Assembly (NCBI GenBank): GCA_020847855.1 | Contig: JADLBH010000029.1 | Span: 16,424 to 80,423, forward strand | Reading direction: 5' to 3' | Length of the DNA stretch: 64,000 nt | DNA from: Fimbriimonadaceae bacterium | GTDB taxonomy: Bacteria; Armatimonadota; Fimbriimonadia; Fimbriimonadales; Fimbriimonadaceae | In this document: positions 9,946-19,800 of the stretch, piece by piece | Layout of the letters: each line of letters opens with the position of its first letter | How positions within the stretch are numbered: position 1 is the first letter of the stretch | Position numbers and translations under genes: made by a program | The notes under the pieces: model-generated | What the model was told of the DNA's origin: nothing | Database searches by the model: none | Seen by the model: the letters and a program-made list of their open reading frames with translations, nothing else

Positions 9946-10793
9946 TTCACTCCGAGGCTCGCGGGCCCGCCTCCACGTCCCTTGCGGAAGAGCAAGGCGA
10001 CCAAGGTGGCGAGGTAGGGTAGAGCGTTCCACGCCTCGGTCGGGATCGCGACCCCCAGCAAGAGCGTGCCCTGGAGCTGGAGCTGCAGGGCCTCGGTCAT
10101 ACCGAACGCGAGGCAGCCGGCGAGCGCGGGCAAAGGCCTCCATCCACCCAAGATCAGCGCGGCGAGGGCGATGAAGCCTCGCCCAGAGGTCATCCCATCC
10201 GTGAAGCTCCCGGCATTGGACGCGATCAGGCAACCGCCCAGTCCGCACAAGAGCCCTGCCGCGAGGAGCGAGACGATGCGGATGCGGAGCGGATCGAGGC
10301 CCATCTGCCTCGATTTCGAGGGCGAGTTGCCGACCGCCATGAGCCTGATTCCGCCTCGCGTCCTGGTCAGATACCAGACCAGGTAAAGGACGGCGACCAA
10401 TGCAGTGACCCAATAGGCGGCGACGGGCAGGAACACCGGTGCCGCCGCACCCTCACGATCAAAGACCCCCTTGACCAGAAGGCTCGTGCCCCCGGCTGCC
10501 AAAGCGTTGATCCCCATGCCGCTCACGATGTGATCCGCCTTGAAGTGTTGCGTGACCAGGGCGTGCACGAGGCTGAGGGTGACCGAGGCGGCCACGCCCG
10601 CGGCCACCCCTGCCCAAGGGTTCCCAGTCGAAGAGGACACTACTGCGGTCAAGCAAGCGGCCGCGAGCATCTTGCCTTCCAGGGCGATGTTCATCACCCC
10701 CGACCTTTCACTGAGCAACCCTCCCATCGCGGCCAGGACCAAGGGCGAACCCAATACGACCGTGCTCCCGAGCAGGAGGAGCAGGTCATTCAT
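9942..10793 (-). CDS. BMP/nucleoside-type ABC transporter permease (second permease)
   Basis: 283 residues from the ATG at 10793, which overlaps the upstream permease stop (ATGAATGA). About eight membrane segments; the family segment GLLSERSGVMNIALEGKM is typical of the YufQ/NupQ-type permease of BMP-family importers, which take up nucleosides or related small molecules. With the upstream ATPase and first permease it makes the inner-membrane part of the transporter. The substrate cannot be read from sequence. It is convergent with the S41 gene with shared stop bases. Confidence 0.9.
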   Translation of the reverse strand: MNDLLLLLGSTVVLGSPLVLAAMGGLLSERSGVMNIALEGKMLAAACLTAVVSSSTGNPWAGVAAGVAASVTLSLVHALVTQHFKADHIVSGMGINALAAGGTSLLVKGVFDREGAAAPVFLPVAAYWVTALVAVLYLVWYLTRTRGGIRLMAVGNSPSKSRQMGLDPLRIRIVSLLAAGLLCGLGGCLIASNAGSFTDGMTSGRGFIALAALILGGWRPLPALAGCLAFGMTEALQLQLQGTLLLGVAIPTEAWNALPYLATLVALLFRKGRGGGPASLGVN

Positions 10794-11796
10794 GAGCGAT
10801 CCTCTTTCTGGCACCCGCGACCGCCGCTACCCCCAAAAGCGTCAACCCTAGGATCACTCCGCTCAAGCCGCGCGGCACCCCGAGGGTCTGGATGGAAGCC
10901 GTCCCGGTGGAGATGACCGCGAAGGCCAGAGCCGCGGGAACGAGGGCGGGGACGCCTGACACGGCGAGCATCGCGACCCCGAGCGCGTCGAAACCGTATC
11001 CTGGCGACAAGTTCGCATAGAACCTGTGCTCGTGGCCCAGCACGAAGATCGCCCCTGCGAGGCCCGCGACCGCACCGCTTGCGAGCATGGCTCCTAGCTT
11101 CACCCGCTTGGCAGACACCCCGGCGACGGAGGCAGCAGTTGGGTTCGCACCCACAAGGTTCAGCTCGTAGCCTGCGACTGTCCTCCTCTCCCAGATCCAG
11201 AACCCAACCACAACGAGGAGACCCACGACGAGACCTGAGGTCACAAGGGTTCCACTAGGAAGAGTGATCTCAGGAAGCGACGTGCTCGTTGGAAACGTGG
11301 CCGTGGTCTGCCCTTGCTGGTCTGGATCCTTGATCGGCCCCTTGACCAGGTACAAGGTCAGCAACCTGGCTATGTTGTTGAGCATGATCGTGGAGATCAC
11401 CTCGTGGCCGCCCCGGTAGGCTCGGATCCAGCCCGCAGGGAGCGCCCATAGAGCCCCGAACGCGAGACCGGCGGCAAGGCCCAGCAACATCCCGGAAGCA
11501 CCACCGAGCCGCAGGACGACCACGGCTGCACCAAGCGCGCCCACCGTGAACTGCCCGTCGGCACCGATATTGAAGAGGCCCGCGCGCAACGCGACGAGGA
11601 CCGCGGTACCCAGCATCAAGAGCGGCAGGAACTCCTTGAGGGTCCGGGTCCACGCCGCCGGTCCGCCGAGACTCCCCCGGACAAAGAACTGCGCAGTCTC
11701 GCCGAAGTCGGCACCCGTTGCGCGGACGCTCAGGAAGATCAAGACCAGGCTTGCCGCGATGAAGACGCCGTGAGTCCAGCCGAGCCGTGTCCTCAT
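10786..11796 (-). CDS. BMP/nucleoside-type ABC transporter permease (first permease)
   Basis: 336 residues from the ATG at 11796, coupled to the ATPase by an ATGA overlap. Polytopic (about nine membrane segments) with the family segment ALRAGLFNIGADGQF and the EAA-like loop GGHEVISTIMLNNIA, matching YufP/NupP-type permeases. It pairs with the second permease downstream. The longer open frame reaching 11958 overlaps the ATPase and has no membrane-protein character, so it was not used. Confidence 0.9.
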   Translation of the reverse strand: MRTRLGWTHGVFIAASLVLIFLSVRATGADFGETAQFFVRGSLGGPAAWTRTLKEFLPLLMLGTAVLVALRAGLFNIGADGQFTVGALGAAVVVLRLGGASGMLLGLAAGLAFGALWALPAGWIRAYRGGHEVISTIMLNNIARLLTLYLVKGPIKDPDQQGQTTATFPTSTSLPEITLPSGTLVTSGLVVGLLVVVGFWIWERRTVAGYELNLVGANPTAASVAGVSAKRVKLGAMLASGAVAGLAGAIFVLGHEHRFYANLSPGYGFDALGVAMLAVSGVPALVPAALAFAVISTGTASIQTLGVPRGLSGVILGLTLLGVAAVAGARKRIAHE

Positions 11797-13280
11797 TCGA
11801 CCTCCGTCATGAGCTTGCCGATCGCGGAGCGGTCCATCTCGGCCCCTCTTGGCGGGGCGACGATCTTGCCCCGGGACATTACGACGACACGGTCGCACTG
11901 GGAGAGGAGCTCGTCCAGGTCGAAGCTGGCGATGAGAGCGGTTGCACCTGCCCGACACTCGGACCGGATGGCCGCGAAGACGTCTTCGCTACCGCGGATG
12001 TCGAGTCCTCGTGAGGGTTGGAACGCCAAGACGAGCTTGGGGCTCATCTCCAATGCCCGTGCCGCTACGAACCTTTGCTGGTTGCCGCCGCTCAGGGAAG
12101 AGATCGGGTAGTCGAGGCCGCCATGGCGCGTCGCGAACCGCTCCGTGACCCTCTGTGCGATCGCGGTCGCCTGGGTTCGGTCGAGCCAGGCGGCTCGGGC
12201 AGGTCCCGGACACCGCTGCAGGCCCAGGATCGAGTTTTCCACCAGGCTCCAGGAATCCACAGCTCCTTCCTCGTGACGGTCTTCGGGAACAAGCCGGAGC
12301 CCATCGGCGATTCGGCGGGCCGTGCCCTGACCCGACCAATCCTCGTCTCGGAAACGGATCGTGCCTTCGCTGGGGAGGGTCCCGACCAAGGCGTGGAACA
12401 GTTCTCTCTGGCCGTTGCCGTCCACGCCTGCGAGCCCTACCATTTCGCCTTCGTGGAGCGTCAAATCGGCACCGTCCACAGCCCAGTCCCCACGGTAACC
12501 CTTCGCGCGCAGGCCAACGACCTCCAGCACGGGTTCGCCCGGTATAGCGCTGCCGTGATTGCGAGCCTGAACCTGCTGCCCAACGATGAGTTCGGCCAGG
12601 CTCGCAGCTTCCAGGTTTTTCACGGGTTGTGCGCCCACCTGTTTGCCACCTCGCAGCACCGTCACTTGCTCGCAGTGCTGGAGGACTTCCGGTAGCCGGT
12701 GAGTCACCACGATCACCGTCGCTCCTTGGTCAGCGAGGCTGCGGAGGCTCTGGAAGAGTCCCTCGGAATCGGCTGGGGAGAGCATGGCGGTCGGCTCGTC
12801 GAGGATCATCGTCCTCGAGCCTCGCCACAGGAGTTTGAGGATCTCGAGCTTCTGGCTCCCTGCCGGTCCGAGGCGGTCTGCGCTCGCCGCCCAGTCGAAC
12901 TCGTAGCCCATCTTCGCTGCGAGTTCTCTCGCACGCTGGATCGTGGCGCCGCGGTGGAGAGCCCATCCCGGCTCGGCACCCAGGATCAGGTTCTCCAAGC
13001 AGGTCAGTTCGGGGATGACGCTGTAGTGCTGACTGACCATGCCGATCCCGGCCGCGATCGCCTCACCGCTGTTGCGGAACGAGACGCGCGACCCAGCGAC
13101 GTGGATCGTTCCGGCGTCGGGCACCACCGCTCCATAGAGCACGCGCATGAGGGTGGTCTTGCCTGCCCCGTTTTCGCCCACCAGCGCGTGGATCTTGCCT
13201 TGGTCGGCCACGAACGAGACGCCGTCCAACGCGACGACGTCGCCGAACCTCACCGTGATGTCGTGAAGCTCGACCGTCAA
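11793..13280 (-). CDS. BMP/nucleoside-type ABC transporter ATPase, duplicated ABC domains
   Basis: 495 residues with two ABC cassettes. Domain 1 has Walker A GENGAGKTT (about 36-44) and Walker B MILDEPTAML. Domain 2 has a changed Walker A (GVDGNGQRE), a signature SSLSGGNQQR and LAFQPSRGLD in place of the usual Walker B D-E. This pattern is normal for the YufO/RbsA-type fused ATPases of BMP importers. The start is a TTG at 13280 overlapping the upstream TGA. No substrate-binding lipoprotein gene is adjacent, so the binding protein must be elsewhere or absent. Confidence 0.92.
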   Translation of the reverse strand: MTVELHDITVRFGDVVALDGVSFVADQGKIHALVGENGAGKTTLMRVLYGAVVPDAGTIHVAGSRVSFRNSGEAIAAGIGMVSQHYSVIPELTCLENLILGAEPGWALHRGATIQRARELAAKMGYEFDWAASADRLGPAGSQKLEILKLLWRGSRTMILDEPTAMLSPADSEGLFQSLRSLADQGATVIVVTHRLPEVLQHCEQVTVLRGGKQVGAQPVKNLEAASLAELIVGQQVQARNHGSAIPGEPVLEVVGLRAKGYRGDWAVDGADLTLHEGEMVGLAGVDGNGQRELFHALVGTLPSEGTIRFRDEDWSGQGTARRIADGLRLVPEDRHEEGAVDSWSLVENSILGLQRCPGPARAAWLDRTQATAIAQRVTERFATRHGGLDYPISSLSGGNQQRFVAARALEMSPKLVLAFQPSRGLDIRGSEDVFAAIRSECRAGATALIASFDLDELLSQCDRVVVMSRGKIVAPPRGAEMDRSAIGKLMTEVE

Positions 13281-14140
13281 TCGTTGGATCCTACGTAGAC
13301 ATCGAACAAGGCTGCGGTGGACTCTTCGCTCCGCCCCTGCTCCTCCAACTGTCGGAGCAGGTCGTCGGCGAGCTGGGTGCCCGGTGTGGCTGCGTGCACC
13401 GAGTCGGCCTCAGCTAGCGCGTATTGCAAGTCCTTGCGTTGGTTTCGCACGCTGAATCCGGGGCTCCAGTCGCGATCCAGGATCTTGGGGCCATAGTTCT
13501 GAAACGCCCATGATCCGGCCGCCCCCGACCCGATGAGCCGGTGCGCCTGTTCGAGGTCCAGCCCGGCCCGCTCACAGAAGGCGAGGGACTCGCAGAGGCC
13601 GATGAGCGCGCCCGCGACCGCGATCTGGTTCGCGACCTTCATGGTTTGTCCGGCACCGTGGCTGCCTACGCGCTCCACGGTGCGGGCATAGGCGCGCAGG
13701 GTGGGCGTTGCCTCCGCGATGTCGTCCTCGCTGCCTCCGCAAAAGACGGTGAGAGTGCCTTTCACGGCGCCCATGGAGCCGCCGGTCACCGGAGCATCCA
13801 CGAATCGGTGACCGACCGCTGCCAGCTCCGTCGCGAGGGTCCTTGCGATGTTCGGCGAGGTCGTGCTGTGGTCCACGAACAGGGTTCCTGGTCTTGCGGA
13901 CCGGGCCAGTTCCCGAACGAGGAGGGCAACTTCCTCATCGCCCGTCACGCACGTTACGATCATGTCGCAGAGCAGTGCCATCTGGGACAAGGAGTCCGCG
14001 ATCCGTGCGCCCTTGCGTCCGATCGCCCTCGCCTTCTCGATCGTCCGGTTCCACACCGTGAGGTCGGTGCCGCTTTCCAACAGGTGGCCCGCCATAGGCA
14101 AGCCCATCACTCCCAAGCCGACGAATCCAACCCTCTGCAC
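13277..14140 (-). CDS. NAD(P)-dependent beta-hydroxyacid dehydrogenase (3-hydroxyisobutyrate dehydrogenase-like)
   Basis: 287 residues from a GTG at 14140. N-terminal Rossmann motif GFVGLGVMG, substrate motif DAPVTGGSMGA and the catalytic Lys in GAGQTMKVANQ all match the GarR/MmsB/3-HIBDH family. It oxidises a 3-hydroxyacid or reduces a tartronate-type semialdehyde; the exact substrate is not predictable. It is first in a translationally coupled operon with the ABC transporter, suggesting it may handle a product of the imported compound. A longer open frame to 15307 overlaps the pilin gene antisense and is not used. Confidence 0.88.
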   Translation of the reverse strand: MQRVGFVGLGVMGLPMAGHLLESGTDLTVWNRTIEKARAIGRKGARIADSLSQMALLCDMIVTCVTGDEEVALLVRELARSARPGTLFVDHSTTSPNIARTLATELAAVGHRFVDAPVTGGSMGAVKGTLTVFCGGSEDDIAEATPTLRAYARTVERVGSHGAGQTMKVANQIAVAGALIGLCESLAFCERAGLDLEQAHRLIGSGAAGSWAFQNYGPKILDRDWSPGFSVRNQRKDLQYALAEADSVHAATPGTQLADDLLRQLEEQGRSEESTAALFDVYVGSND

Positions 14141-14218
14141 TGGCTCATTGTAGCCAAGTAGCGCGGGCGCAAGAAGAATTCTAGTTGGATGGCCGTATTC
14201 CTGTGATACGATCGAAAC

Positions 14219-15131
<913 letters not shown>

Positions 15132-15145
<14 letters not shown>

Positions 15146-15326
15146 GGCCCTCCTCGCCTTGCTCGTGCTCGTGGCGGGTTGCGGGGCTCCGCCCGACTCA
15201 CGCTCGAGCACGTATTCCAGGGAGATCTCGAACGAGATGCCCAAGGGCGACGACACGCCGCTCTTCGACCCGCCTCCCCACGTCTTGGAGCGCGATGGGG
15301 GCGGCAAGGTGCCCGACGGGGGCTAG
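15132..15326 (+). CDS. Small lipoprotein
   Basis: 64 residues from the ATG at 15132. A signal peptide (TKALLALLVLVAGC) ends in a lipobox LVAGC with Cys at position 17, so it should be lipidated. The mature part is about 47 residues, Pro/Asp/Gly rich, with no recognised domain. It overlaps the pilin gene's 3' end by 14 bases and is probably cotranslated with it, so the two may work together. The stop codon shares CTAG with gltX. Confidence 0.65.
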
Positions 15327-16816
15327 GCAGGCAAGGATCCGAGAGCGGAGTCGAGCCTGACCACCATCCGGTCGCGACCGAGGAAGGCCATGAGCTCGAA
15401 GAGTCCGGGCCCGATGGTCGTGCCGGTGAGGGCGACCCGGATCGGATGGACGACCGGACCGAGCTTGTCCAATCCGAGGGTCGCCTGAAGCGCTCGTGCC
15501 GTTGCCTCGCACCACGCTTCGTCCGGATCGTCGGGCAGGGCAGCGACCTTCTCGCGCAGGGCGCGGAACAATTCTCGGACGTGGGGCTCGCCGAACCACT
15601 TCGCGGTCGCCGAAGGATCCATGGCGGGCTGATCCACAAGGAAGGGCTTGCACGCCACGGAGAAATCGCTCAGTCGCGTACACCGTTGCTGGAGGAGCCC
15701 GATCGCGCCCATGAGCCGCGCCTCGTCCTGTGCGGCGAGAAGGGCCAGGCCCTCGGCAGCGGCCTCCTCGCCTTTGGCTCGTAGGAAGTCGGAGTTTTCA
15801 AGTTCGCTTGCGTATTCGCGCACCTTCCGGGTCAAGGCACCGGTGGGCAGCGAGCGCACGTATTCGCCTTGCATCCAGTCCAGCTTCTCCGGGTCAAAGA
15901 CGCCCGAGGAAGGCTGGATCCCTCGGATTTCGAACGCCTCCGACATTTCGTCGAGGCTCATGACCTCGCGGTCGTCCCCAGGGGACCAGCCGATGAGCGC
16001 GATGAAGTTCGCCAGAGCTTCCCCTAAGAAGCCAGCCCGCCGGAAGTCGAGGCAGGCGGTGTCCCCGTGCCTCTTGGAGAGCTTGGACCCGTCTTTGCCC
16101 TTGATCACCGGGAGGTGGACGAGCACGGGTGGCTCCCAACCCAGGGCACGGAACAACACGATGTGCTTGGGGGCGCTAGCGATCCACTCCTCGCCTCGGA
16201 AGACGTGAGTGATGCCCATGAGGTGGTCGTCCACCATCGCGGCAAAGTGGTAGGTCGGCATTCCGTCGGCCTTGATGAGCACAGGGTCGTCAAGGACGTT
16301 CGAGTCCACCTCGATATCGCCTCGAACGGCGTCTTGGAACGCGATGGTCTCGTCCCGGGGGATTCTCAGGCGCAGCACTCCTGGCTGACCTTCCGCGCGG
16401 GCGCGCTCGACATCGCCGGGACCAGCGTCTCGCCAGGCTCCGCCGAAATAGCCCGTGGCCAGCTTGAGGCGCGACTGCTCCTCCCGCATCGCGGCGAGCT
16501 CTTCCGGCGTCTCGAAGGCGAAGTAGGCGCTCCCGGACTCCACGAGGGAGTCTATGTAGGGCTGGTAAACGCCTTGCGCGGAGCGCTCACTCTGGCGAAA
16601 GGGGCCCTCCTGCCATTCGACGCCCACATAGGCAAGGCTCTCAATGATCTCCTCCTCGCACCCCGGAACGGCACGGGCGCGGTCCGTGTCCTCGATGCGA
16701 AGCAGGACGGTGCCTCGGTGCCGCCGGGCGAAGAGGGAGTTGTAGAGCGCGGTTCTGATGTTGCCGACGTGAGGGCTGCCGGTCGGGCTCGGGGCGTATC
16801 GCACTCGGACGGACAT
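15323..16816 (-). CDS. gltX: Glutamyl-tRNA synthetase
   Basis: 497 residues from the ATG at 16816. Class I aaRS motifs are present: YAPSPTGSPHVGN (HIGH equivalent) at about 6-18 and KLSKR (KMSKS equivalent) around 250. The middle region GYFGGAWRDA and the C-terminal all-helical anticodon-binding domain match bacterial GluRS of normal length. It charges tRNA-Glu and, if non-discriminating, tRNA-Gln; which one is not decidable here. The alternative upstream start at 16885 would add a basic stretch with no homology. Confidence 0.96.
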   Translation of the reverse strand: MSVRVRYAPSPTGSPHVGNIRTALYNSLFARRHRGTVLLRIEDTDRARAVPGCEEEIIESLAYVGVEWQEGPFRQSERSAQGVYQPYIDSLVESGSAYFAFETPEELAAMREEQSRLKLATGYFGGAWRDAGPGDVERARAEGQPGVLRLRIPRDETIAFQDAVRGDIEVDSNVLDDPVLIKADGMPTYHFAAMVDDHLMGITHVFRGEEWIASAPKHIVLFRALGWEPPVLVHLPVIKGKDGSKLSKRHGDTACLDFRRAGFLGEALANFIALIGWSPGDDREVMSLDEMSEAFEIRGIQPSSGVFDPEKLDWMQGEYVRSLPTGALTRKVREYASELENSDFLRAKGEEAAAEGLALLAAQDEARLMGAIGLLQQRCTRLSDFSVACKPFLVDQPAMDPSATAKWFGEPHVRELFRALREKVAALPDDPDEAWCEATARALQATLGLDKLGPVVHPIRVALTGTTIGPGLFELMAFLGRDRMVVRLDSALGSLPA

Positions 16817-16915
16817 CCTGACAAACTTACCCTTGGACTGGGCCTTTTCTCGGGGCCGCCGACAAAGAGTGAAACCCAGGGCCACAATCGAATGTCTTCC
16901 GCTACTAAGGCGAGC

Positions 16916-17434
16916 ATGTCAGGCGAAACCGCTTCCGCTCAGTGGTACTACGTGGGTCACTATGGGCAGCTTGGTCCGCTCACCCTCCAACAGGTGGGTG
17001 AACTGATCCAAGACGGCGTTGTCGGGCCTGACACCTTCGTTTGGCAGATCGGGATGTCGGACTGGGTGAAGGCGTCGGTCTGCACCGAGCTTGCCCAGTT
17101 TGGCCTCGGCCCTTCCTCGTTCTCCGTCCCGCCTCCAGTCCCGACCGCTGGGGCTCCGATCACGTACCATCCCGCGGTCGCGACGGCGCCACCCCTGGCG
17201 CAGTGGGCGAGCAGCTCCCCAGTGAGCGACCGCAACCGGACCCTCGGCGGAGTTCTGAACTTCATCCCTGGGGTGGGTCGCATCTACCTGGCCTATCCGG
17301 CGATCGGCGTACTCCAGCTTCTCTCCACCGTCCTTTGCGGGGTCGGGGCGATCTGGGCCGTGATTGATGCGATCTATATCCTGGCCGGGGGACTGAAGTT
17401 CGATGGTTACGGTAGGCAGTTCTCGGACTCGTGA
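16916..17434 (+). CDS. GYF_2-domain membrane protein (TM2-like)
   Basis: 172 residues. N-terminal GYF_2-type domain (about 8-60: WYYVGHYGQLGPLT...VWQIGMSDWVKA), a proline-rich linker, then a C-terminal TM2-like pair of membrane helices beginning LGGVLNFIPGVGRIYL. This combination is common in bacterial proteins of unknown function. I preferred the ATG at 16916, which has AAGG upstream; the ATG at 16892 is an alternative. It is divergent from gltX. Confidence 0.75.
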   Translation: MSGETASAQWYYVGHYGQLGPLTLQQVGELIQDGVVGPDTFVWQIGMSDWVKASVCTELAQFGLGPSSFSVPPPVPTAGAPITYHPAVATAPPLAQWASSSPVSDRNRTLGGVLNFIPGVGRIYLAYPAIGVLQLLSTVLCGVGAIWAVIDAIYILAGGLKFDGYGRQFSDS

Positions 17435-17480
17435 CCCATCTTGCAAGTACCTCTGGCGCCTCAGGGTCGTCATAGTAGAC

Positions 17481-18038
17481 ATGAAGACGAGAATCTGGAT
17501 TGTGCTCGCGATGGTGGCCGCCATCGTCACCCTGGCATTTGCCCAGGTTGTGAAGGCGAAGCCGGGAGAGACCCTCATGGTGATGCAGGTCGCGGGGAAG
17601 GGTCAGATCGTCGTCCGGCTGGAGACGGCAAAGGCCCCGCAGACCACGGCGCACATATCCGGCCTCGTGGAGCGCGGCTTTTACAACAACCAGAAGTTCT
17701 TCAAGGTCGAAAAGGAACCGAGGCCCTATCTGGTTCGCTTTGGCGACCCTGGGACGAAGACCCGGCCCGTCACCGACCCTTCGATCGGGAGCGGCGGCAG
17801 CGGGGCGAGGATCCCCTTCGAGAACACGGGCCTGCCGAACGAGGCCGGTGCGGTCGGGCTCAGCACGAGGCAAGGGGATCCAGGGAGCGGTGATTCCCAG
17901 TTCTACATGCTTCTCGCCCCCGCTCGCTTCCTCGACGGCAGCTATGCCGTGTTCGGGACGGTGGTGCAGGGCATGGAAGTCTTGCAGAAGGTCGAGCTAG
18001 GTGATCAGGTAACTTCGGTGCGCCTCGTGCGCGGCTGA
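17481..18038 (+). CDS. Periplasmic cyclophilin-type peptidyl-prolyl isomerase, diverged active site
   Basis: 185 residues from the ATG at 17481, beginning with a signal peptide or anchor (IWIVLAMVAAIVTLAFAQ). The cyclophilin fold is recognisable: LVERGFYNNQKFFKV, FGDPGT, GSGDSQFYMLLAP, LDGSYAVFG. The catalytic Arg of the FHR motif is Lys (FFKV) and the QGGDP Gln is Arg (RFGDP), so activity may be reduced. Its TGA stop overlaps the ATG of the dppB-like gene (TGATG), tying it to a peptide transporter. Confidence 0.8.
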   Translation: MKTRIWIVLAMVAAIVTLAFAQVVKAKPGETLMVMQVAGKGQIVVRLETAKAPQTTAHISGLVERGFYNNQKFFKVEKEPRPYLVRFGDPGTKTRPVTDPSIGSGGSGARIPFENTGLPNEAGAVGLSTRQGDPGSGDSQFYMLLAPARFLDGSYAVFGTVVQGMEVLQKVELGDQVTSVRLVRG

Positions 18039-19003
18039 TGCCCCGGATCAAGACCACTCTAGCGAAGTCCCTTGCCCTACGAATCGGCTCAGGAATGCTG
18101 AGCTTGCTTTTCGTCGCGCTCGTGACCTTCGTGGCAGGAGAGATGGCACCGGGAGACGCGGCCCTCATGCTCGCTGGCGAGAAAGCTTCGCCAGCGGCGA
18201 TCGCGAGGATCAGGACGGAACTGGGCCTTGACCAGCCTTGGCCCCAACGGTTTGCCAGGTTCGTGGGCGACGCGGCGCGCGGAGAGTTCGGCCGTAGCTA
18301 TTTTGGGGTCAAAGAGCCCGTGCGCGACGTTCTCGCTCGAGCCGTCCCCTTCACGTTCAAGCTTGCAGCGCTCGCCTTGATCGTCGCAACCCTTCTCGGT
18401 GTGGGTCTAGGTGCCCTTGCCGCGGTTTACAAGGACACGTGGATAGACCGGGTCGCGCTCACGATCGGCACATTGGGGGTGACCGTCCCCAACTTTGTCC
18501 TGGCACCGATCCTGGTGTTTGTCTTTGTGATCAAGGCGGACTTGTTGCCGGTGAACTACGATCCGCAGCTGCCCGTCGCCGAGTTCTACTATTTGATCCT
18601 GCCAACCCTTGTGCTCTCCGCAAGGCCCATGGCGTCCCTCTCCCGGCTCACGCGGGCCAGCCTGCTCGATGCGCTCCGGCAAGACTTTGTCCGGCTGGCG
18701 ATCGCCAAGGGGCTCTCGCCTTGGCGCGTGAACATCGTTCACGGCCTCCGCAACGCGATTCTGCCGGTCGTGACCTCCATGGGCAGCTCGTTCGGCTTCC
18801 TCCTCACGGGCTCGTTCATCGTGGAGCGCTTCTTCACGGTACCGGGTATCGGCTTTGTCGGGATTGATGCGATTCAGAAGCGGGACACGCCGGTCCTCAT
18901 GGCGTCCGTGCTGGTCACGGGAGCCATGTTTATCGTCGTGAACCTTGTGGTGGACTTGATCCTGCCTGTCTTGGACCCTCGGATCCGCGAGGCGAGCATT
19001 TGA
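18038..19003 (+). CDS. Peptide ABC transporter permease, DppB/OppB family
   Basis: 321 residues. Six membrane helices, with the N-terminal helix-periplasmic domain typical of DppB (MAPGDAAL, LGLDQPWPQRF) and the cytoplasmic EAA motif region LTRASLLDALRQDFVRLAIAKG (split here: RQDFVRLAIAKGLS). It forms the inner-membrane channel for di/oligopeptides or nickel with the DppC-like protein. The ATG overlaps the cyclophilin stop. No binding protein or ATPase gene is adjacent. Confidence 0.92.
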   Translation: MPRIKTTLAKSLALRIGSGMLSLLFVALVTFVAGEMAPGDAALMLAGEKASPAAIARIRTELGLDQPWPQRFARFVGDAARGEFGRSYFGVKEPVRDVLARAVPFTFKLAALALIVATLLGVGLGALAAVYKDTWIDRVALTIGTLGVTVPNFVLAPILVFVFVIKADLLPVNYDPQLPVAEFYYLILPTLVLSARPMASLSRLTRASLLDALRQDFVRLAIAKGLSPWRVNIVHGLRNAILPVVTSMGSSFGFLLTGSFIVERFFTVPGIGFVGIDAIQKRDTPVLMASVLVTGAMFIVVNLVVDLILPVLDPRIREASI

Positions 19004-19800
19004 AGCTCGGCTGGATGTTCTGGGCCGGGGCACTGTTCATGGTGCTTCTCATCGTGGTCGCCGTCGTGGGCCCAACCATGCGGCACCACTACCTTGAGCC
19101 GGTAGCCCAGCCCTTCCTAGAACCCAGCTCAAAGTTCTGGCTGGGCACGGACGAGCAGGGTCGGGATCTGTTTGCCCGCCTCGCGTTCGGTGCGCGAATG
19201 TCCATCTTCATCGGCCTGACGGTCCAGGCGGTCGCCCTGATGGTGGGAATCCTTGTTGGGGTTGCGGGCGTGTTTGCGCCCAAGTGGGTCGCGGGGCCCG
19301 TAATGAGGCTAACGGACGCGATGTTCGCGTTTCCCGACATCCTCCTCGCGATCTTGATCATCGGAATCGTCGGAATGGGCTTCTTGCCGGTGGTGATCGC
19401 ACTGAGCGTGACGGCCTGGCCGCCGGTGGCGCGGCTTGTGATGACGCAGTGCCGCGCTCTCAAAGAGCGGGAGTTCGTGACCGCTTCCCGAGCGCTGGGC
19501 ACGCCGACGATCGCCCTGGTGAGGGGGCACGTCCTGCCGCACGTCTGGAGCGTGCTCTTGGCGGTCTCGATGGTGGAACTAGCGGGAACGATCCTGAGTG
19601 AGAGCGCCCTCAGCTTCCTCGGAATCGGTGTGCAAGCTCCCGATCCCAGCTGGGGCAGCATGATCAACGTCGGGCGCGCCGAGCTCCAATCGCACCCCAT
19701 GGTGCTGTTCTGGCCCTGCCTCGCCTTGAGCCTGACCATCTTCGCGCTGAACTTTCTCGGTGACGCGCTCCGCGAGCGAAGCGATCCCCGGAACCTCTAG
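19000..19800 (+). CDS. Peptide ABC transporter permease, DppC/OppC family
   Basis: 266 residues starting at a TTG that overlaps the dppB-like TGA (TTGA). OppC_N-type beginning (WLGTDEQGRDLFARLAFGARMS), five to six membrane helices, and the EAA-type loop REFVTASRALGTPT. C-terminal motif LSFLGIGVQAPDPSWG is diagnostic for DppC/OppC. It completes the permease pair. The stop codon shares CTAG with the convergent protease gene. Confidence 0.93.
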   Translation: MKLGWMFWAGALFMVLLIVVAVVGPTMRHHYLEPVAQPFLEPSSKFWLGTDEQGRDLFARLAFGARMSIFIGLTVQAVALMVGILVGVAGVFAPKWVAGPVMRLTDAMFAFPDILLAILIIGIVGMGFLPVVIALSVTAWPPVARLVMTQCRALKEREFVTASRALGTPTIALVRGHVLPHVWSVLLAVSMVELAGTILSESALSFLGIGVQAPDPSWGSMINVGRAELQSHPMVLFWPCLALSLTIFALNFLGDALRERSDPRNL

